64,000 nucleotides of DNA from Pteria penguin (taxonomy: Eukaryota; Mollusca; Bivalvia; Pterioida; Pteriidae): positions 45,445,496-45,509,495 of the forward strand of contig CM068587.1 in NCBI GenBank assembly GCA_035048485.1, in the 5' to 3' direction. A model generated the notes under the pieces. That model ran no database searches and was not told where the DNA came from. It saw only the letters and a list, made by a program, of their open reading frames with translations. The position numbers and the translations under genes were made by a program. Position 1 is the stretch's first letter. Every line of letters starts with the position of its first letter. Positions 39,450 to 49,603 of this stretch are shown here, piece after piece.

Positions 39450-42283
39450 CTGATGAAATAAATGTATGAAGATCAAGAACACACACACACACTTTCGATT
39501 GATTATTTGTTGGGTGTTTTATTTCGTCACTCCACGATTATATCTATATCTACTGTGACACAGGACCACGGGACCTTGGTGTTTACTGTCTGAGAGGACA
39601 CCCAACGGACTGCACAATGACATCTGCTTCAATGTATGTGATTTCAAATGGTACAAATTATTGCTAAACATTCAAAAGTTTCAATAAAACAAACTGTATT
39701 TTACCGGCATAATGATATATTACCTATTTCTATCTTCAATATCAATAACATGAATTTCACGTATTATGTTTACCTGTCTTTAATATGATTAGAGTGCTCG
39801 TGTTTTATATTGATGATACACATCCTATTAATTTTTGGAAGTATAGAGTTTTCTTTTATCTTTTTGGAGGTGTCAACTCTTTTCTTCCTAGAATCAGAAC
39901 CCTACAAAATATGAGAAACCAGGTATGTTACAAATCGCTTGTAACAAACTTGAATGGTGATGAAAGAAATGTCAGTATATAGAAAACAGACCCGAAACAT
40001 TTACTTAGGAGCGTAAGTGATATAAGGATATATTGAGGAACGTTTGAAATTGTCACTGAGGAAGTTCTACGGTCGTTATAGGGATCTATTGCAATTTCAG
40101 ATTCCTCTTTCAAGAATGTTAACCGATATTTTGGGACCTGACCATACTAAATAACCATCTTAACTTTTTGACTATACTTGATTTGACATAATGCGTGTAT
40201 ACATTTATATACAGATATTTCGTCACCTGCGTTTCCGATACCGGAATTTCAGGCAGGCAGCATTTCTTGCCTTGAATGGGAAATTTGACTTCGTGTTCCT
40301 GTCTCCTTCGTATGTTCATGCGTGTATACTTATGTATTTACCTCCTCGATTTGAAAGATTGTTGCAGGACTTTTGCGACGGGTGTTGCATGCAACCAGGG
40401 GATGCTTACTCCTCCCGGGCGTCTGGTCTCGCCTCGATTTTACTGGGGTTTGCATTTGTCTGAATATGACACTAAACACGATATTGTCCTCTTTATTCTA
40501 TGGACTATGAGATATGGTTTACCCTTCGGTACTTCTTCGGTTTTTACTTACAATGGTATAAGAAGTATAAAAATCAGACATGAGAAATCTAGGATGATAT
40601 CATCAACACCTGTAATAACCAAGGGTCATTTGCCTATCTGACATGGGGCCAACGTCTGTAAAGTGAAGAAATTCAAAGTAACCGAAGACGAGTAAAAGGA
40701 AACTAGGTCCTTCTAAATGGTTCCTTACAGAGTCAACACTCTAATGATCAGTGTGTTAACTACGAAAGTTTGCATCAAGATGAAGAGGGTAATATATTTC
40801 TCCCGACATTATGCCTGAATTTGATATAATATTTTATACTATAGATGCATTATCCATAACTCGCTAAAGAATTGCTAATTTGATTACACATTTTGAAGTC
40901 AACTGCATTATTATTCACGGATCGTGTACTTCACATAAACATTTATCGACTGTATAAATACTGATAAAAATTAACCAGAAACGTTACAACACTTTAATCA
41001 ATTATCTGTTTAACACTTTTACTTTATTGCATTGCCTTGTAACCCACCCACAAAGGAAATTATTTCTTGTATCTTTAATTTAAACGGACAATCCATTTTT
41101 TGCGTTGGTCTCCTTAGGCACCGTTTAGTTTTACTTTATCTGTGATCCACTTACTATATAAATGGTATAAGATTTAGTATCCCTATACAAGATCTATACA
41201 TATTGATTTTGATATTGATGAGACTGTAGGGTGTTATACACATGCTTCTAAGTTAAATCAGTTAACATAGCATATGTTAATCTAAAAACCATCATCTACG
41301 CACAACAAATGGTATTAATACAACTTTCAAATATCTAACATTGTATATTATTGAAGTACGCTCATTTTATTGTCACTTATAGTATCAACTTTTTATCTAG
41401 TTTTCAGATATGTCTGGTGGTATGATTAAATAACGCATTACCAAGTCTGACATTTATAACCTTACATTTGCTGGTTCTTTTTTCCATATTTCTCCGTCGT
41501 TTACCATGTGAACATGCGAAATCACAACTGCCGATAACAAGGAAAGTTCTGTGCAGCGTTGTCGGCCCAACAACATCAGAATTTCCTGCATATCGTATGC
41601 AACTTTTTTTTAAATTTCATTGACTGATGGACTGTCTAAATGAAGGGAAAACGCTTTTATTACACAGGGAAAAAAGTAATATTAACTAAATGAAAATTGT
41701 ATTGCGCACGATTTCATTAACCATTAGATTATTACTATCTTCTCTTTACTCTATTTTAAGTTCAGAGTACAGCAATATCATAATAAAGTTATTGCTTTTG
41801 TCTCTGTGTTGAGATAGCTTACGTGTCGGTGGCATATTTTTTTTATCAAAATACATTATGTAAAACATTACAACTAGCAAATATTTATTCCATTCTATTT
41901 GAAAGAAATTGAATCGAATGCAAGATCTGCACAACAGAGCAAAATATGCTTAATGCGTTCAGGAGACATCCGGCAAAGTACATTGTAGTGGGAATTTGTA
42001 ATTCAAGAATGCCAATGCAGAATCTATCATTAACAACATGATCGCTTTCGTGATATTATATTGGCTGGAGTTGGGTTCATCATTCAGGGTATCTTCCAAG
42101 ACAATATTCAATATAGGAAAGTTATATTTACTAAAATATTTGATTTATTCATACCTTCAACCATTTTCAGGTTCATCATTACCTACAAGGTTTATATCAT
42201 CAGGTATCCAATAAAATGCAATTTCGAACTTCTTGGATATGAGGAAAATCAAACGAAATCACTTTCATTATTTGATTACATGC
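39450..42283. other. No recognised gene; AT-rich sequence with one dispersed repeat
   Basis: Apart from the repeat fragment at about 40375-40460 and short (ac)n near 39480-39492, I see nothing identifiable. The open frames at 40191-40641 overlap the repeat fragment and show no domain. Confidence 0.4.
40375..40460 (+). repeat. Dispersed repeat fragment, copy 2
   Basis: Matches 24385-24475 (gcttactcctcccgggc, ctggtctc, cctc) in the same orientation. Confidence 0.55.
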
Positions 42284-42843
42284 AGAGTGTCTATCGGGTG
42301 AAGTGACCTCCTTAATATCGTTCCGTACATTGAGTATATGAGGGGAGGTGATTTCTGGTGTAGATGTCCCTATAAAAGCTGTATCGAGTGAAGTCACCAT
42401 CCATATCTATTACCATATAGAGTGTCTATCAGGTGAAGTGACCTCTTTAACATCGTTCTGTAAATTGAGTATATCAGGTGAGGTCACCTCTGGTATAGAT
42501 GTCCATATTAAAGCTGTATCAAGTGAAGTCACCACCCATATCTATTATTATATAGAGTGTCTATCAGGTGAAGTGACCTCTTAAATATCGTTCCGTATAT
42601 AGGGTTTATGAGGTAAGGCGACTTCTGGTGTAGATGTGCGTGTAAAAGCTGTATCAAGTGAAGTCACCACCCATATATATTATTATATAGAGTGTCTATC
42701 AGATGAAGTGACCTCTTTAATATCGTTCCGTAAATTGAGTATATCAGTTGAGGTCACCTCTGGTGTAGATGTGCATATTAAAGCTGTATCAAGTGAAGTC
42801 ACTATCCATATATATTACCATATTGAGTGTCTATCAGGTAACA
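42284..42843 (-). repeat. 45-bp minisatellite family, inverted array with 135-bp higher-order period
   Basis: The word agagtgtctatc (tgagtgtctatc in the last) occurs at 42284, 42419, 42554, 42689 and 42824, a constant 135 bp, or three 45-bp subunits. Each subunit has a version of tatcaggtgaagtgacc, which is the reverse complement of ggtgacttcacctgata in the array at 36520-38466. Here the subunits have diverged and then amplified as trimers. Confidence 0.9.
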
Positions 42844-43001
42844 AGTAATGAAACACATCAAATGACATTAGAAAAAGATTTATTCTACAACAGATGCGAT
42901 ACCGACTTAGGACGGTCAACTGAGTAACAAACGGTACTCATCCATCCATCCTTCCATACATACATACATTCATCAATTAAGATATATTATCTTGAATTTA
43001 T

Positions 43002-43278
43002 TAAGCCCGTGTGGCCTAGTGGATAAGGTGCTCGGCTCATAATCCAGAGGCCCCGGGTTCATCTCTGCCCTGGGCGCACCGGCTCTTGGTCTTCGGGATG
43101 AGACAATAAAAACCGAAGTCCCGCGTCAGGGTAGATGTGGCATTTAAAGATCCCTCACAACTTCGGGTGGGTCCGTTGCAAAAGTCTAAATTTGTATGCA
43201 ATGCATTAGGCAGATGCCATCACCATATATGGGAAATAATCTTGGAGTGACGTTAAACAATATTCAATCAATTCAATC
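43002..43278 (+). mobile_element. tRNA-derived SINE, full-length-like
   Basis: The head has the box A-like tggcctagtggataagg, an anticodon-like loop with cat, and an altered box B, gggttcatctc. The body includes cttcgggatgagacaataaa and agatccctcacaacttcggg. The end, tggagtgacgttaaac followed by attcaatcaattcaatc, resembles SINE tails I know from bivalves. No clear target duplication was found. Confidence 0.82.
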
Positions 43279-44018
43279 TTCTGATAGAAAACTAAGAATT
43301 TTCATTTCTCGTCTTAAGTCAATTAACTAAATAATGCGGCAAATGCTTTGAAGTCAGAAATAAAGGACTATTTAGCACAATCCCTTCGTTTTTCTCAGAA
43401 GAGCATAGTAGCGGCAATGAGTGTGTGTGTGTTACATACATGTATATTAGACATGTTATATTTATATTTGATCGTATTTTCCTCTTCGCTTGCACAGTTT
43501 TCATACTCTCATGTTAGATTTCTCTGTCATATTATAATTGTGCGCATGCAGTTAGTAAAGCAAATAAATGAACAAACAAACAAAAAAAAAAACACAGTGG
43601 CAAATCTAAGATGTAATCGCTTTCGTAATCTTTGTCTTTTGGAATACGGCGAATATATCATCCACCACTGATAAACACAAATAAAACTCAAGAACATAGA
43701 TCTAGTATCATAAAATAACATTTTATTGAACTCTCAGAAAAATAACTGTGTATTAATGATAAAATAAAAATATATTCGCAATCTGTATTATTACATACAA
43801 TTTTTTGCAAAGTTTTTAGTTCTTCTTGTCACTTTAAACTGCGCATTTGTTTTTATTTCAATGTCTCGAATTTCAAGAAGTGCGTCTCCAAAGGACGTAA
43901 ACTCAACAGATTCCATGATACACGTGCGCACTCATTCATAAATGGATTTCGAATAGTTACTCCAAACCCGATTTATTTGTTAATATGCAATTCTGTTATA
44001 GGTGATAAATAAAATAAT
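43279..44018. other. AT-rich non-coding stretch
   Basis: No domain, tRNA or element end recognised. Short open frames (43348-43671 and others) have no supporting feature. Satellite sequence begins at about 44019. Confidence 0.4.
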
Positions 44019-44554
44019 TAGTGTGCATGGTATATCATTCAAAAGAATTCACGATATCTATGATATATAAAAGTTGCCACCATCTACAGACAAACGTTAT
44101 GTATTGATACACATATATAGTAGAATCGCATACCCTCTGAAAACAGCTCCCTCCCCCTTCCCGGTTTTGTTGAGAGGTTTCGTGTCAATGAATATTAATA
44201 CAAGAGTCTAAATTTATCTACGTTACAATGTGTAAGCTATCGTGGAAATATCACAACATATATTCGTGTATCAATGCGATGTCCCAAGGCCCCATCTAAA
44301 TTTAATTCCGCAATAGAGTGAGTATACGTACTTAACTGTAAAGTCTAATTTAGAGTTGATTTGTTTTACACTCTCTATGTCCGGTAGGCTAAAAAGTAAT
44401 CCTCTAATAATTGGTTAATCGACATCTTGACCGTTACAGTGTCATTTCATGGTTCATTGCCTCTTGAAACCAAGAAAATGTTAAAAAGAAGGTGATGTTT
44501 TATACTGAAATAAAACATTTGAAATGCGTATCTACTGAATAATGCGAATAGGTG
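44019..44554 (+). repeat. Satellite fragment left of the RAG-like transposon
   Basis: Starts at tagtgtgcatggtatatc and is close to the array type up to gaataatgcgaataggtg. Its last five bases (aggtg, 44550-44554) are the left target duplication of the following transposon. Confidence 0.93.
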
Positions 44555-44569
44555 CACGACGATCTTTTT
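44555..44569 (+). repeat. Left terminal inverted repeat of the RAG-like transposon
   Basis: CACGACGATCTTTTT. It agrees with the right end at 12 of the first 13 positions (C versus T at position 6). CACGACG corresponds to the heptamer position of a recombination signal (CACAGTG in vertebrates). Confidence 0.88.
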
Positions 44570-44702
44570 CTTAACAAACTATGAATTTCCGGAAGTGACC
44601 TTTAAACCCCAAAATATACGCTCTGCTCATGCGCACAACCGAATACGATAACATTAGTTGTAAACAAAGATATAAATAGTACAGAAGTAAAGAAGAAAAA
44701 CG

Positions 44703-46141
44703 ATGTCTTGGCGAGTTTTGCCGTTTAAATCTAAATTTAGAGAAAAGGAAAAGGCAACACGAAAGAAAATGGACTGAAGCTTATCTAATGATGAGTATTA
44801 TCCACCTGACGGTCATTCGTACGCTTTTCTGGGAGAGAGGGGAGGCGATGATTCTGACAGCATAATTCAGAAATACCTTTTTTGGGGTGGTGCAAGACGT
44901 CTTACTGAATCCGTGTGGTCATATGGCAAAGATTTTGTTGTTTTTGGTTTTAATATAACTGATCAAGATGTTGTATTATCAAATATTCAGAAAATGATTA
45001 CATTTGGGTCTGAATTTCCCTCTCTACAGTCATCTACTGGTTTGTTTTCAGATGGAAGTTGATATATATGGGGAGGTTTGAATACAGACAGAATGAAAAC
45101 AATTAATGAATTATTTGTTATTTCAACAAAAGATAAAAACTGGCAAATTAATATTGTCCAAGCTGATTCGAACCCAAACTCCATAAGTAAGTCAAAACAA
45201 ACTGGCACAATACCAGATGGGAGAGCAGGTCACAGATTTGATAAATTAGATGAAAAAAAAAAACATTTTTATTGTTTGGGGGTTTGACATTTAACAGAAA
45301 AGATGCTTCTGGTTTCAGCTTGGTAGTTTATTTTCTCAAACTTGCAATAATGGTTGATTTTATCTATTTGATAAAGAAGAATACAAATGGTCAAAATCAG
45401 AAAATATCCCAGAAATTTCTCCCCAGGCATATCATTCATCTGATATTTTAAATGATTCTGGTTTGATTAAAGTAATTTATAATGGAGGAATAACATGTCA
45501 AGGCAGAGAAACATCATTGCGTTTACCAGTTAATGAATTCATTATTCTACATTTTTCTAATCAAACATTTGATTCATATTACATTGAAAAAATAAAAATT
45601 CCCCTGGATTCTCCTCAATTTGTATCATATCATACAATGACAGAACTAAATGGATATTTATATTTAATAGGTGGCTACTCACAAAATACACAAGAAATTA
45701 TTGACTGTAAGCCCCTACTACACCATGATTTAAAAATTTGTAATTCGAAAGAAAAAAAAATAGAATCACATAAATTAGACCATTCATTCATTGCATGTGG
45801 TCATACTGGCATAAATTAACCAATGATTGCTTAATGATTAAGATTGGGGGGGGGGGGTGCAGATTGATTCATTAAATGTATATACCACCAAGCTGATGAT
45901 ACCATCACCATGTGACCTCTTTGAAAGTTGTAAAATTGGAGATTCTCCTGAAATAAGTCCCATAGCCTGGATCCAATGTGAGGCAGAATGTAAAAGGTGG
46001 CTTTATCAGTTTTGTGTTGATTTATTAGATAAACGACTCCCAAGAGGAAAATATTCGTGTCAATTATGTTCAAATAAACAAAAACGAAGAAAAAGAAAAA
46101 ACTATTTAATATCTGTAAATATAAATAAATCAATAGACTAG
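44703..46141 (+). pseudogene. RAG2L: RAG2-like protein (kelch repeats plus PHD-type finger), broken
   Basis: Begins at ATG 44703 and spans about 480 codons, near RAG2 length. Kelch-type motifs appear in order: HSYAFLG, YIWGGL (45063 on), IPDGRAGHRF (about 45215-45240), IYNGGI, and IPLDSPQF followed by YLIGGY (about 45600-45680), matching the RAG2 propeller in order and spacing. A C-terminal PHD-like finger follows in 45857-46141: WIQCEAECKRW, then C and GKYSCQLC. RAG2 assists the RAG1 recombinase, and its PHD finger reads methylated histone H3 in vertebrates. Damage: in-frame TGA at 44775-44777 and 45060-45062, a shift near 45250-45285 (next to A and G runs), another before 45463, and another near a G run at 45846-45857. 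It is convergent with the RAG1-like gene. A cellular kelch protein is less likely given the PHD end, the partner gene and the ends. Confidence 0.85.
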
Positions 46142-47781
46142 AAAATATTATTTGAAGAATTAGAATCTGAATAATCAGATACTTGTTTGATTTTACCAGG
46201 TTTATGATAATAATTTTTGGTTGAATCACTGCTTTCAATAGCATATCTTGCAGTATGTGGTGTATAAGAAAACTCAATAGCATTAAGGGCAGATAATGAT
46301 TGGAGAGGATTATTTGTTTTTTCTTTCAATATAAGATATTGTTCTTTATATTGTCTCTTACTTTGGAGAGTATCTACCCTCATTGCTAACTCTTGTGCTG
46401 ATATTACATTTGATTTCCTTTGCCAAATGGATTCAATATCCTTCATTCGAGAGTCATTAGTTTCTTTTAAAGCATGATGGAGTGTAAAAAACAATACATC
46501 ACATTTATCTTCATTTTTTTTTTTGTGCACACAAGTCATTAATAAAATCAATTACAGGTTTTGATCTTTTCTGCCTTGCATATTTTCTGTTACAATCATA
46601 AATTGGAATTTTATTGATATTTATTTGTTTAGATTTTCTATTTTGATTGGAGATTGATTTTGACTTAAATATACACGATGATTCACGATTAGAATAATCT
46701 TTAATTAAAAGAATTTCTTTGCAACCTTTATTAGAATATGTGCAGGAAACATGAATCAATTCATAAAGTGACAAAAGTTGCCCTTTTTAATTCATTCAAA
46801 TCATCAAAAGTTGTAAGAGATCTACAACAAGGGCATAAATTATTTGTATTCATCCATGCATGAATACACTTTTTGTAAAATAGATGTGAACATGGTGTTA
46901 TTAAAGGTTCTGTTGGCACACCTATACAGATTGAACATGCAAATATTTCACCTAAAGATTTTTCAGCTATCTGATCTTGATCAATACTTGTTATAATAGA
47001 ATTATAAATTTCAATAGATGATTGAGAAACTTGTCATGTATTATCAAATTCTAAAAATTTCATGACAGATTGTTTTGTATCTAAATTTACCAAACCTGAT
47101 GTTGATGGACCTGGGATTTCATCATCAATTTGAGTAAAAATATTAGGGTCAGGATGAAAAGTTCCAAGGTCACTGGCCGTGTCAGTTTCTGATCCTTTAA
47201 ATTTTATTTTAGATTTTTCTTGACTTATTATTAAAGTTTTCTTTGTCACTTTCAGTTCCTGTATCTGTTTCAGAAGATTCATTATCAATTTTAGCTTTTT
47301 TAGAATCAGGCTCTGGGGGAAGTTTGTTGATAATTACATGTATCATCAAAAGAATCAATAGTATCACATTTTTCAGTAGATTTATCAATATTTATTGGTT
47401 GATTACATTTATAGATATCAGATTGGTTACTTGATTTTGAAAAATCAAAAGATAATTTAATTGATGGAAGTTTTACCTTTCTCCCAGCCGGTTGTTTTGA
47501 ACAAATTTTACATTCTTCATTATCATGAGGAGCAAAGTTTGGAAATTTAAATGAACATTTCTCTTTTGATTCTTTACTTTTGCGAATCTTAAATAATATC
47601 ATTTTACATGGTTGACACAAACGGGTTAGATGAATATAATCATTGTCAAAATCAACATAGTAGCTTAAACTATGAAAATTTCACTTTTGTAAGCTAACAC
47701 AGGGCTAGGATAATTTTTCCTTGTAAAGGAACTACCGCAAACCCTACAATGATTAATTAGCTTTTGCTTATGATTTTCCAT
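46138..47781 (-). pseudogene. RAG1L: RAG1-like protein, N-terminal half only, broken, catalytic core missing
   Basis: Starts at ATG 47781. Order matches RAG1: an N-terminal HCRVCG zinc site; the conserved zinc-binding region near 47640-47470 (IHLTRLCQPC, then ECKICSKQPAGRK); a C3HC4 RING at 46937-46824 (CSIC, CSHLFYKKC, CPCC); the adjoining zinc finger in 46774-46511 (LIHVSCTYSNKGC); then in 46551-46138 a segment like the RAG1 nonamer-binding/dimerisation start (AQELAMRVDTL, KRQYKEQY). It stops there: roughly 550 residues expected for the RNase H-like DDE core and C-terminal zinc region are absent, and a short acidic end closes the frame. Damage includes shifts near 47660, 47320, 46775 and 46530 (an A run) and a TGA at 47034-47036. 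A full-length relative would cut at the CAC ends; this copy cannot. Confidence 0.88.
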
Positions 47782-48434
47782 TATTGATAATAAAAAATAT
47801 AGTATTATTTATCTTAAAATCACTAAGAATTAAATAATCAGCAATAAGTTTAAATAAAGTAAAATTTGAGACAATCTAATGAAAGAAACCAAGGAAAACA
47901 ACTAAAATAAAAGGCATCAAGGAATTATTTGTTCTCTAAAATTAACCGAAAGTAGCAAATTTTTACCAAATATTGATTACAAAATGCTTTAGACTCAGAA
48001 AATCATTGATGGACTCGCCAAAAAATCACAATAAGTGTGTTGGTCAGAGTCACTTCTGGCTAGGAAAATTATCCGATCAGTTCTAGCAATTCAATTTAAT
48101 CAAATAATTAACTTTGAACACAGCTAACCTTCTTTTCTACAGACATCAACTTTGTGCCGCTTGAAATTTTCAGAAATTAATTAAAAAAAATTTACTTCTC
48201 CACGTATCTTAAAAAACTTTTCACTAAAACGTTCTATTTTTAATGCTGAATCAAAACATACTCACTGCGTAAAGGGATTTTCCCATGTTCATTTTTAGAT
48301 AACGCTTTTAACGCGTTTAGATGGGCTCAAGAGAAACGATGTAGAGATCTCCCCGCTTCGAGTTTGTTACGTCACAGCTCGACTAATTTGAATAATCCAT
48401 GCAAATGTACAAGGAGCATAGAAAGATCATCGTG
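47782..48434 (-). other. Upstream region of RAG1L and right end of the transposon
   Basis: About 650 bp, AT-rich and without genes, between the RAG1-like start and the right inverted end. It should contain the RAG1L promoter and any internal end-binding sites; I cannot identify individual sites. Confidence 0.5.
48420..48434 (-). repeat. Right terminal inverted repeat of the RAG-like transposon
   Basis: The + strand reads agaaagatcatcgtg, so the minus strand reads CACGATGATCTTTCT from the outside inward. The target duplication gggtg follows at 48435-48439. Confidence 0.88.
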
Positions 48435-48439
48435 GGGTG

Positions 48440-48915
48440 GCGAATAGTAACATGAAAGTAGAGCAATTGCTTTGCTTTTCGTTGATGAAACAAGAGTTTA
48501 GGACACAGTGGCGGATTTAGAGGGGGTCTCCCCCCTTTTAGTAAAACTCCAGATTTGGCACCAAAAATGGCTGTGTAGTTTGCCTTATACATATGTGCCC
48601 CCACCCCTTTTTTTCAGAAATCCTGGATCCGCCACTGGGACACGTTGTGATCGGTGAATCATTAATCAACTACTTGTAATAATACGCTAATTCACACGTG
48701 TATAACGGTGATTACTGCACGAAATGTATTGGCCGTATCATAATTCAGACCTAGATTAATGTCGTTGTCTGATTGGATGAATTTGATAAGGCATGATCAC
48801 ATGGTCAGCCCAGATGAAAGACGAGTCCAGATTTCACACAGGGATGCCCCAAAACAGCAAACATTCGTACTATAATCAAGAATAAATGTTCGAAGTTGAA
48901 ATTCGAATATGACAC
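48440..48915 (+). repeat. Satellite fragment right of the RAG-like transposon
   Basis: Resumes with gcgaatagtaacatgaaag in exact register with 44554. It is interrupted by a small MITE at 48506-48637 and then by an insertion starting near 48916. Confidence 0.92.
48506..48637. mobile_element. 132-bp MITE with CAGTGGCGGA ends and 5-bp duplication
   Basis: The left end CAGTGGCGGATTTAG and the right end read inward CAGTGGCGGATCCAG are inverted repeats. The target ggaca is duplicated at 48501-48505 and 48638-48642; intact satellite has a single tttaggacacgttg. There is no coding sequence. I cannot assign the superfamily; the CAGTGGCGGAT end resembles widely dispersed animal MITEs. Confidence 0.9.
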
Positions 48916-49603
48916 TTCGAAAGTAAAAGGCTCCGATAACGTTATTTTATCATGTAATAAAATAGTCAAACGTCTTCTAAATAGACAATATGATATTGAG
49001 ATCATCAAAAAGACTATAGGTCTTGTATCTGGCCCATCTACAGCCTTGTGCAGACTTTTACTTGAACGTTGCACGCTGACTAACAGGGCGGTGGGGACTA
49101 TATGACGGGCCAAACCTCTTTCAGCGGAGACATGGTCCTGAACCTCGTCTCCTTTGACTGTTAGTCGGGACTCCTACAGATCTAGGGTCTTAGCTCGCTT
49201 TCAGACTGGCAGAGCACGGTTTATCATGTTGATGTCGCATATATTTTTATACCATTATGTGTTTTACAATACCTTACGTGTTTATATTTTTATGACCTCT
49301 CAGTATGCGATACCTGTTGACCCTTGTTCTTTACATGGAGGATTATTTATAAATTTTTAAATGTACGTCCTTTGATTGTTCTGCTGTTACGGTGAGTGGG
49401 AAGGTGGTCCCGTAAACCGGTTAACCACACCATTTGTTTGCCTTTGTCAAATTAAATTACCGTCCTAAGTCGGTATAGTAATTGCACTACAATCAAATAT
49501 TTTTGTAATGTGTTATATGTTCTAGTATATTATTTATATTCATGTATTGTATAGCTCCATGCTGACTTCTGCCACATAACTGAGCCAGTAACTCCTCTTT
49601 TTT
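48916..49603 (+). mobile_element. Unclassified ~690-bp insertion in the satellite
   Basis: Interrupts the satellite between attcgaatatg-acact and ctgaaataaaaaattc. Its first 190 bp stays open on the plus strand (to 49105: KIVKRLLNRQYDIEIIKKT, then CRLLLERCTLTNRAVGTI) and could be the end of a larger element's protein. The rest is 3'-UTR-like. No duplication longer than 2 bp is visible. The 17-bp word taccgtcctaagtcggt near 49462 recurs inverted near 42900. Confidence 0.55.

Larger units (their letters stand above)
36520..42843. mobile_element. Possible MULE-related element with inverted minisatellite arrays (composite)
   Basis: A MULE-type transposase remnant on the minus strand lies between two arrays of the same 45-bp minisatellite family in opposite orientation (36520-38466 and 42284-42843). 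Foldback-type elements are known to have tandem repeats in their inverted ends, so I infer one element. I found no matching terminal motif outside the arrays and no target duplication, and the association could be coincidental. Confidence 0.35.
44555..48434. mobile_element. RAG-like transposon (ProtoRAG family), degenerate copy
   Basis: A 3,880-bp insertion in a satellite unit. The left end is CACGACGATCTTTTTC; the right end read inward on the other strand is CACGATGATCTTTCT, so the inverted ends start with CAC as in RAG/Transib ends and V(D)J signal heptamers. Target duplication: aggtg at 44550-44554 and gggtg at 48435-48439; undisturbed satellite copies have gcgaatgggtggcgaatag, so the original site was gggtg and one base changed on the left. 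A 5-bp GC-rich duplication is characteristic of RAG and Transib transposition. Inside are convergent RAG2-like (+) and RAG1-like (-) genes whose stops overlap at 46138-46141. Both are broken and the RAG1-like core is absent. Confidence 0.9.

Noticed and set aside
43002..43085. tRNA-Met-like gene
   Set aside because: Box B is altered and the sequence is the head of a SINE with a typical 3' tail.
44703..46141. Host kelch-domain gene
   Set aside because: The PHD-type end, the convergent RAG1-like partner, the CAC inverted ends and the 5-bp target duplication fit a RAG transposon better.
46511..47620. Host RING-finger ubiquitin ligase gene
   Set aside because: The RING lies between the RAG1-type zinc region and adjoining finger in RAG1 order, and the gene is broken in several places.
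48896..49105. Identification of the 69-codon frame as a specific transposase or recombinase
   Set aside because: Too short and without catalytic motifs to assign a family.
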